DNA from: Candidatus Eiseniibacteriota bacterium
GTDB taxonomy: Bacteria; Eisenbacteria; RBG-16-71-46; SZUA-252
Length of the DNA stretch: 6,698 nt
Assembly: GCA_016880395.1 (NCBI GenBank)
Contig: JAEHDN010000214.1
Location: 1 to 6,698, forward strand
Direction of reading: 5' to 3'
The notes beneath the pieces were generated by a model that made no database searches, was not told where the DNA came from, and worked only from the letters and a program-made list of their open reading frames with translations. Shown here piece by piece: positions 1 to 4,599 of the stretch (position 1 is its first letter; each line of letters opens with the position of its first letter). The position numbers and the translations under genes were made by a program.

Positions 1-52
1 AGAGGGGAGCCTCAGCGAGCGCGAAGCGCGATGCGAAGCGCCCGGAGGCCAT
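1..52 (-). CDS. possible third gene of the minus-strand operon, 5' end only
   Basis: An ATG at 52-50 on the minus strand opens a frame of 17 codons (MASGRFASRFALAEAPL) that stays open to the window edge. It lies 25 bases downstream of the stop of the DUF4388 gene. A good Shine-Dalgarno match, GAGGTG at 62-57, precedes it with a 4-base gap. The product cannot be recognised from so short a stretch. Against a real gene: the DNA here contains the direct repeat GCGAAGCGC, and the start lies in a hairpin that could instead be a transcription end. The ribosome binding site and spacing are the only positive evidence. Confidence 0.38.
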   Translation of the reverse strand, partial: MASGRFASRFALAEAPL

Positions 53-70
53 GCCCCACCTCGGCCGGGC
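40..70 (-). promoter_or_regulatory. hairpin just after the DUF4388 gene stop
   Basis: On the minus-strand RNA, GCCCG (70-66) pairs with CGGGC (44-40), and GAGG (62-59) pairs with CCTC (48-45). A 3-base bulge separates the two helices and the loop is 10 bases. It starts 8 bases after the TGA stop. No T-tract follows, so it is not a classic intrinsic terminator. If the downstream ATG at 52 is real, its Shine-Dalgarno sequence lies in the stem and its start codon in the loop, an arrangement that could dampen translation. Chance folding is plausible in DNA this GC-rich. Confidence 0.3.
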
Positions 71-77
71 TACAGGA

Positions 78-1178
78 TCAACGCAAAACGCGCGAGTAAG
101 TGGACCCCTGGCTCTGGTAGACGTACCGCTCGCCCGCGGATCGAGCGAGCGAAGCGGGCAGGAACCCCTGATGACCGAGCGTTCCGAGGTCCGGCGGGTA
201 GGAGCCGCGAACGCGGCGGTAGGTCTCGAGCGCGAGCGTGACGCGCGCGGCTTCGTCGACGTGGGCGATCTCGGGGGGCATCGCCTTCGGAGAGCCCACG
301 CCCACGCGGTCCGCGCGGCGGAGGAGGCTCGGCGATGCCATGGTTCCGATCGCGGCCGATGCAAGCACGACGAGGAGCGCCACCCCCACGGCCATGGCCG
401 CGTTCGAGGACGGCTGCGCCGGCGTCGCGGGAGTGTCGGGGACCATGGGCGTGACCTTCGCGGGAGCCGCGCCGAGCGACACCTCGATCACACCGAGATC
501 GAGGAGGCGGTGGAGCGCCTCGAGCGCCTCGAACTCGACGAGCCGGGACTGCGAGAGCACGTCGCGCAGAGGCCGGAGTCCGTCGACCAGCGGGAGGACC
601 CGCTGCTCCTGGGGCGACATCTCCTTCGGCGGTGTCGCGAGGGGCTTCGGGCGGAGCACCATGGCGAGCGAGGTGAAGGTCTCCTTGTAGCGGGTGGACT
701 CGTCGATCCGCCGCATGCTCTCCATCAGGAGCCCTTCGGTGTTCAGGCGCACGTTCACGGCGAATTTCGGCACCGTGCGTGCGTCTCCCGAGAAGTGGTA
801 CGAGCCCGACTTCCAGGTGAGGAGCTGGTGGAGGGTGTCCTGGATCTGCTGCTCCAGGACGTGCGTCAGCTCGTCGCTCGAGAGATAGTTTCCACTCAGG
901 AGGATGTCGGTCAGCTCCCGCCGGCTCTCCGCCTCGATCGTCTCGATCTGCTTGAGCTGCGCCTCGCTCAGCCGGCCGGTCCGCACCAGGAAGGGCTTGA
1001 GCGGGTCCCGGGCGTTCCGACGGCGGTCCCGCATCGAGACGATCTTGCCAGCCTCGAAGAAGATGACCGCGACGTCCTCTCCCGCGGTGAGCTTGAGGAC
1101 ACCCGACTTCTGCTGGACCGCGATGAGCTGGAGGATCTCGGGAAGGCTGAAGTCGTCCAGGTTCCCTTGCAGTGCCAT
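78..1178 (-). CDS. DUF4388 (PATAN-type) membrane-anchored protein with pseudopilin-like C-terminus
   Basis: The product is 366 residues. Residues 2 to about 100 match the DUF4388/PATAN N-terminal type (opening MALQGNLDDFSLPEILQLI, then SGVLKL and the FFEAGKIV turn). This domain occurs in bacterial signalling and regulatory proteins and is thought to mediate protein interactions. Residues 100-160 look like its helical extension, and 190-235 like a small winged-helix-type segment (LVDGLRPLRDVL, ending LLDLGVIEV). A Pro/Ala/Thr linker (238-258) leads to one transmembrane helix (about 261-280). The last 60 residues resemble the end of a type II secretion pseudopilin: LETYRRVRGSYPPDLGTL, then a YVYQSQG strand. 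The N-terminus is probably cytoplasmic and the C-terminus periplasmic, the same orientation as a pilin. The ATG is preceded by GGGAGG with a 7-base gap, and the upstream gene's TGA ends one base before it, so translation is probably coupled. The process served is unknown. Domain assignment is confident; the pseudopilin likeness is by eye. Confidence 0.9.
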   Translation of the reverse strand: MALQGNLDDFSLPEILQLIAVQQKSGVLKLTAGEDVAVIFFEAGKIVSMRDRRRNARDPLKPFLVRTGRLSEAQLKQIETIEAESRRELTDILLSGNYLSSDELTHVLEQQIQDTLHQLLTWKSGSYHFSGDARTVPKFAVNVRLNTEGLLMESMRRIDESTRYKETFTSLAMVLRPKPLATPPKEMSPQEQRVLPLVDGLRPLRDVLSQSRLVEFEALEALHRLLDLGVIEVSLGAAPAKVTPMVPDTPATPAQPSSNAAMAVGVALLVVLASAAIGTMASPSLLRRADRVGVGSPKAMPPEIAHVDEAARVTLALETYRRVRGSYPPDLGTLGHQGFLPASLARSAGERYVYQSQGSTYSRVLR

Positions 1179-1179
1179 G

Positions 1180-3132
1180 TCAGGACCTCCCGATCTCTCG
1201 GTCGCGACGACGCGGTGCCCGGGGAGCGCCGCGCTCGGGAAACGCGACGAAGTCGGGGATCCGCGTCGTCGTCGTGGCGAAGTAGCGAGCCACGGTGGCG
1301 GCGTACGTGACGAGGAAGAGCAGGATCAAGGGGATGCGCTTCGTGAGGCCGGGTCCTCCGAGTGGCAGCACGTCCAGCGAAGGCACGAGAGCGCCGTTCG
1401 AGATGACCAGCGTGGCCGCGGCGGTCATGACGAGAATCGCAGCGAATCCGGAGAGGCTCGCGCCGCGGAGAATCTGACCGCCCCCGGGAAGGATGAAGGT
1501 GAGGATCGCCTGCCACAGTGTGCGCCTCCGAGCCGCGCTCCGGCCCTGGCGCGTGAGGAGGAGCCGCGTGAACTCGCTCGACTTGAGGTCCTTGACCGAG
1601 CGGTGGCAGCTCTCGCAGAAGGCTCTCTGCTGCATCCGCTTCACGCAGCGACGGCAGATGATCTTCTGGCAGTTGGAGCAGTGGAGCGTCGCCAGGTTCC
1701 GTCCGAGGAGCTGTCCGACCAGGGTGAAGATCAGAAAGAGCCCGGGGACGAACACGAGGCCGAACGGAGCCGGAGGCGAGAGTCTGGAGACGGCGACGAG
1801 GAAGGGGTTCCCGGAGAGCGCGGTGGGACCGCGCAACGTGGCGCGATCCTTGGCGAGGCCCCAGAGCCTCGGCTCCGGGGGGCTCGCGTCCATCACCGTC
1901 CGGTTGAGCTGTGGAGCGCTCCAGCGGCTGAAGTCCCGGACGCGATCGAACGCGATCGCGGAGGCGCGCGACTGCTCCCGGCTCGCCTCGGTGAACATGA
2001 GCTGCTTGGTATAGACCTGGGCGAGATTGTAGTGGGGCTCGACCGTGGACGGATCGGCCGCCGCGGCGGCCTCGTAGGTCGACCGCGCGCGCGCGTAGTC
2101 CTCGCGGGCGAAGTAGACGTTGCCGAGGTTGGTCAGGATCCAGGACGAGCGCGGCGCGAGCACTGCGGCCTGCGTGAGCTGGCGCTCGGCCAGATCGAGA
2201 TCGCCGCTTCGGCGGGCGATCGTGCCGAGCGCGAAGGGGTAGAGGGCCTCCTGGGGGTCGACGCTCTCCCAGGCGAGGAGCGCTCCGGCGAGGTCGGGAT
2301 CGTAGCCCGTGCTCATCGCGCGATTCACCAGCATGCTCGGTCCTTCGAGCGTGGGGGCGCCCGCCCACGGGGCGATCAGACCGACCCCGGCCGCGAGCCC
2401 CATGGTCGAGAGCAGCAAGAGGAGCACCAGCGCCAGCTCGCGCTTGCTCAAGCGGAAGGAGACGAGCCCGGCGTACACGGCCGTGGTCGGAACGACGCCG
2501 AGACCCCAGAGGAGCGGCGAGAGCGACACGGCCGCTGCCGCGCCGCGCACAGCCACCGTCGACCGGCGCCCGAGGACCTCCTGCATCACGTGGAGCAGGT
2601 GGGGCAGGTGGCGGAGCACGATCCCCACGACTGCGAGAAGGAGCCCCACGATCCAGACGAAGACCAGTCCGGTCGCGGTGTTGGCGAGCAGGTGGCGCTG
2701 CCAGGGATAGCTTCGCGCGAGGATCCGGAACGCCTCCGACATCTCGGCCACGGCCTTGTCTGGGGCGCGGAACAGGTCGAGGCGGGCGGCCGTGAAGTGG
2801 GGATCCGGGAACTCGGGGTCGAACGCGGAGGCGGCCTCGAGGAGTCGCAGGGCCTCGGCCGTGTTACCCCCGGCCTCCTGCGCGAGGGCCTCGCGGTAGC
2901 AGGCCTGCGCGGCCGCCAGGGCGCGCGTCACCCCGGCGTCGTGCTTGTCGGCAAGGGCGGATGCGAGCGAGGCGGCGTCCGGAGCCGCGGCCGCGGACGG
3001 CGCGACCAGAAGGATCAGGGCAACGATGAGAGAGGGGAGAGCGGCGGTGAGGAGCGCGACGCCATGGGACGGATCGCATCGGCGATCCGCGCACGCGGTC
3101 CGGAAGCGCACTCCATGCGTTCGGCGCGTCAC
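1180..3132 (-). CDS. multi-pass membrane protein with TPR repeats and a zinc-ribbon-like motif
   Basis: The product is 650 residues. A signal peptide or first membrane helix lies at about 26-47, followed by an Ala-rich, TPR-like helical region (55-120). Hydrophobic helices occur at about 151-174, 196-224 and 232-255. Residues 290-395 hold about three TPR units, clearest at 330-361 (WILTNLGNVYFAREDYARAR, then the ADPS turn). Another membrane helix (456-476) is followed by six cysteines in three CxxC pairs (C485/C488, C493/C496, C506/C509), which look like a zinc-binding ribbon. Then come LPGGGQ (548-553) and membrane helices at about 556-578 and 598-617, with an Arg-rich tail. TPRs usually bind partner proteins; no enzyme motif is visible. 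Full topology cannot be settled by eye. The start is a GTG with no Shine-Dalgarno; GTG at 3111 (residue 8) is an alternative that also keeps the signal segment. This is the first gene of the operon with the DUF4388 gene. Its specific function is unrecognised. Confidence 0.88.
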   Translation of the reverse strand: MTRRTHGVRFRTACADRRCDPSHGVALLTAALPSLIVALILLVAPSAAAAPDAASLASALADKHDAGVTRALAAAQACYREALAQEAGGNTAEALRLLEAASAFDPEFPDPHFTAARLDLFRAPDKAVAEMSEAFRILARSYPWQRHLLANTATGLVFVWIVGLLLAVVGIVLRHLPHLLHVMQEVLGRRSTVAVRGAAAAVSLSPLLWGLGVVPTTAVYAGLVSFRLSKRELALVLLLLLSTMGLAAGVGLIAPWAGAPTLEGPSMLVNRAMSTGYDPDLAGALLAWESVDPQEALYPFALGTIARRSGDLDLAERQLTQAAVLAPRSSWILTNLGNVYFAREDYARARSTYEAAAAADPSTVEPHYNLAQVYTKQLMFTEASREQSRASAIAFDRVRDFSRWSAPQLNRTVMDASPPEPRLWGLAKDRATLRGPTALSGNPFLVAVSRLSPPAPFGLVFVPGLFLIFTLVGQLLGRNLATLHCSNCQKIICRRCVKRMQQRAFCESCHRSVKDLKSSEFTRLLLTRQGRSAARRRTLWQAILTFILPGGGQILRGASLSGFAAILVMTAAATLVISNGALVPSLDVLPLGGPGLTKRIPLILLFLVTYAATVARYFATTTTRIPDFVAFPERGAPRAPRRRDREIGRS

Positions 3133-3138
3133 GTCCGC

Positions 3139-3168
3139 ACGTTAGGGGCGGCACGAAAGGGGTGTCAA
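3139..3168 (-). promoter_or_regulatory. sigma70-type promoter for the TPR-DUF4388 operon
   Basis: Read on the minus strand, a perfect -35 TTGACA (3168-3163) is followed by an 18-base spacer and the -10 TAACGT (3144-3139), which keeps the key T1, A2 and T6. The expected transcription start, 6-7 bases downstream, falls at about 3132-3133. That coincides with the proposed GTG start codon, so the transcript could be leaderless. Alternatively translation starts at the GTG at 3111, behind a leader of about 21 bases. The position directly upstream of the operon supports the call; the -10 is only a moderate match. Confidence 0.55.
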
Positions 3169-3185
3169 GGGAATTGTCCCCAGAG

Positions 3186-3191
3186 TATCCT
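3186..3191 (+). promoter_or_regulatory. weak candidate -10 box for asnS
   Basis: TATCCT (four of six matches to TATAAT) lies 45 bases upstream of the asnS ATG and would give a leader of about 39 bases. No convincing -35 accompanies it: the hexamer at 17-base spacing is TGTCAA (3163-3168), which is the opposite-strand copy of the divergent operon's TTGACA. asnS must be transcribed from this 104-bp gap because the gene to its left is divergent, but the exact promoter is uncertain. Confidence 0.25.
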
Positions 3192-3236
3192 TCGCCGTTC
3201 CGAATCGTGCCCCTGTCCCGAACCGGAGACCCACGC

Positions 3237-4535
3237 ATGTCGTCCGAATCCGTCCGCATCGAGTCCCTGAAGCAACACGTCGGCCAGGACGTGACGATCG
3301 AGGGATGGCTCTACAACCGCCGTTCCGGCGGCAAGCTCGAGTTCCTGCAGGTCCGGGACGGGAGCGGGGTCGTCCAGTGCGTGGCCTCGAAGGCAGAGCT
3401 GCCCGAGGAGGTCTTCACGCGGTGCGGTGCGGCGACCCAGGAATGCGCCGTGCGCGTGCGGGGCGCCGTGCGCGAGGACCGTCGCGCGCCGAGCGGCGTC
3501 GAGCTCACGCTGAAGGACCTCGAGATCGTCTCCGAGAGCAGGGACTATCCGATCACGCCGAAGGAGCACGGGACCCCGTTCCTGCTCGACCACCGGCACC
3601 TCTGGATCCGCTCGCAGCGCCAGCACGCGATCCTCCGCATCCGCCACACGCTCGTGGATGCGTGCCGCCGCTTCCTGAACGACGAGGGCTTCATCAACGC
3701 GGACGCCCCCATCTTCACGCCGAACGCCTGCGAGGGAACGACGACCCTCTTCGAGACCGAGTACTTCGACGAGAAGGCCTATCTCACTCAGAGCGGGCAG
3801 CTCTACAACGAGGCGACGGCCGCCGCGTTCGGCCGCTCCTACTGCTTTGGGCCCACGTTCCGGGCGGAGAAGTCGAAGACACGCCGCCACCTGATCGAGT
3901 TCTGGATGGTCGAGCCGGAGATCGCCTACGCCACGCTCGACGACGTGATGGTCTGGATCGAGCGGTTCGTGGAGGCCATCGTGGCGCGGGTGATCGAGGA
4001 GCGCCGGCCGGAGCTCGCGATCCTCGGCCGCGACATCGCCGCCCTCGAACGGGTCCGCGTGCCGTTCCCCCGCATCTCCTACGACGAGGCGACGCGGCGG
4101 CTGAAGGAGAAGGGGCTCCCGTTCGAGTGGGGGACCGATTTCGGCGGTACCGACGAAACCGTGCTCACCGAGGGGTTCGACCGCCCCTTCTTCGTGCACC
4201 GATTCCCCGCGGCCATCAAGGCCTTCTACATGAAGCGCGACCCGGCCGACGACCGGCTCTCCCTCTCCTGCGATCTCCTCGCGCCCGAGGGCTACGGGGA
4301 GATCGTGGGAGGTGGGGAGCGCGAGGACGACTACGACACGCTCGTCGAGCGCATCCGGGAGCATCAGCTCCCGATGGAAGCGTTCGAGTGGTACCTCGAC
4401 CTTCGGCGCTACGGATCCGTGCCTCACAGTGGGTTCGGCATGGGGATCGAGCGGGCGCTGACCTGGATCTGCGGGGTGGAGCACCTCCGGGAGGCCATTC
4501 CGTTCCCGCGGCTCCTGAACCGGCTCCGGCCCTGA
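3237..4535 (+). CDS. asnS: asparaginyl-tRNA synthetase
   Basis: The product is 432 residues. It charges tRNA(Asn) with asparagine using ATP in the cytoplasm (EC 6.1.1.22). Residues 15-105 form the OB-fold anticodon-binding domain (VTIEGWLYNRRSGGKLEFLQ, VVQCVAS). The class II catalytic core follows, with motif 1 around 135-162 (ending INADAPIFTP), motif 2 at 208-228 (FRAE, then RHLIEFWMVEPE) and motif 3 at 399-413 (GFGMGIERALTWICG, with Arg406). SGQLYNEATAAAFGRSYCFG before motif 2, the RHLIEFWMVEPE segment and the IPFPR ending point to AsnRS rather than AspRS. The length is near the usual 430-466 residues. The ATG at 3237 is chosen because GGAG (3225-3228) sits 8 bases upstream and the protein then begins just before the OB fold. 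An in-frame GTG at 3162 would overlap promoter elements and add an unlikely N-terminus. The gene stands alone on its strand, divergent from the membrane operon. Its presence implies direct Asn-tRNA synthesis, though an amidotransferase route elsewhere cannot be excluded. Confidence 0.95.
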   Translation: MSSESVRIESLKQHVGQDVTIEGWLYNRRSGGKLEFLQVRDGSGVVQCVASKAELPEEVFTRCGAATQECAVRVRGAVREDRRAPSGVELTLKDLEIVSESRDYPITPKEHGTPFLLDHRHLWIRSQRQHAILRIRHTLVDACRRFLNDEGFINADAPIFTPNACEGTTTLFETEYFDEKAYLTQSGQLYNEATAAAFGRSYCFGPTFRAEKSKTRRHLIEFWMVEPEIAYATLDDVMVWIERFVEAIVARVIEERRPELAILGRDIAALERVRVPFPRISYDEATRRLKEKGLPFEWGTDFGGTDETVLTEGFDRPFFVHRFPAAIKAFYMKRDPADDRLSLSCDLLAPEGYGEIVGGGEREDDYDTLVERIREHQLPMEAFEWYLDLRRYGSVPHSGFGMGIERALTWICGVEHLREAIPFPRLLNRLRP

Positions 4536-4544
4536 GCCGGGGGA

Positions 4545-4564
4545 CGCGCCGTGTAACCGGCGCG
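4545..4564. repeat. perfect inverted repeat between asnS and the peptidase gene
   Basis: CGCGCCG (4545-4551) and CGGCGCG (4558-4564) are exact reverse complements around the 6-base loop TGTAAC. The repeat begins 10 bases after the asnS stop. No T-run follows, so it is a poor intrinsic terminator, although it could help end or stabilise the asnS message. It also occupies the place where a -35 element would lie for the TATAAT at 4572-4577, so it could instead be an operator. The sequence alone does not decide between these roles. Confidence 0.5.
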
Positions 4565-4568
4565 GCCG

Positions 4569-4577
4569 TGATATAAT
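4569..4577 (+). promoter_or_regulatory. extended -10 promoter of the secreted peptidase gene
   Basis: TGATATAAT is a full extended -10 element (TG, one base, then a perfect TATAAT at 4572-4577) in otherwise very GC-rich DNA. No -35 is recognisable, as is common for extended -10 promoters. Transcription would start near 4584, giving a leader of about 16 bases. This is evidence that the peptidase gene has its own promoter and is not simply read through from asnS. Confidence 0.6.
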
Positions 4578-4580
4578 GAT

Positions 4581-4599
4581 GGGTGCCGATCCGGCGCCC
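4581..4599 (+). promoter_or_regulatory. hairpin abutting the peptidase start codon
   Basis: GGGTGCC (4581-4587) pairs with GGCGCCC (4593-4599), seven pairs including one G-U, around the loop GATCC. The next base is the A of the start ATG, and there is no Shine-Dalgarno in the leader. RNA started near 4584 would contain only part of the 5' arm, whereas read-through RNA from asnS would contain all of it and could hinder initiation. The role is speculative. Confidence 0.35.

Noticed and set aside
968..2368. 466-residue minus-strand frame
   Set aside because: It overlaps both recognisable genes in another frame on the same strand, and its product is an Arg/Pro/Ala-rich low-complexity sequence.
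3162..3236. GTG at 3162 as an upstream start for asnS
   Set aside because: It overlaps promoter elements and adds 25 non-conserved residues; the ATG at 3237 has a well-spaced GGAG.
904..3270. 788-residue plus-strand frame, and other long plus-strand frames over 51-2710
   Set aside because: They lie antisense to the two membrane-protein genes. Their products are Arg/Glu/Gly-rich and lack recognisable domains, as expected of shadow frames in GC-rich DNA.
4545..4571. Classic rho-independent terminator after asnS
   Set aside because: The stem is good but no T-run follows; the next bases form a promoter -10 element instead.
3305..4576. 423-residue plus-strand frame overlapping asnS
   Set aside because: It is an alternate frame of asnS with an Arg-rich product and no family features.
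4576..4599. ATG at 4576 or 4579 as the peptidase start
   Set aside because: They overlap the TATAAT box or precede the likely transcript start, have no ribosome binding site, and would lengthen a signal peptide that is already ideal from 4600.
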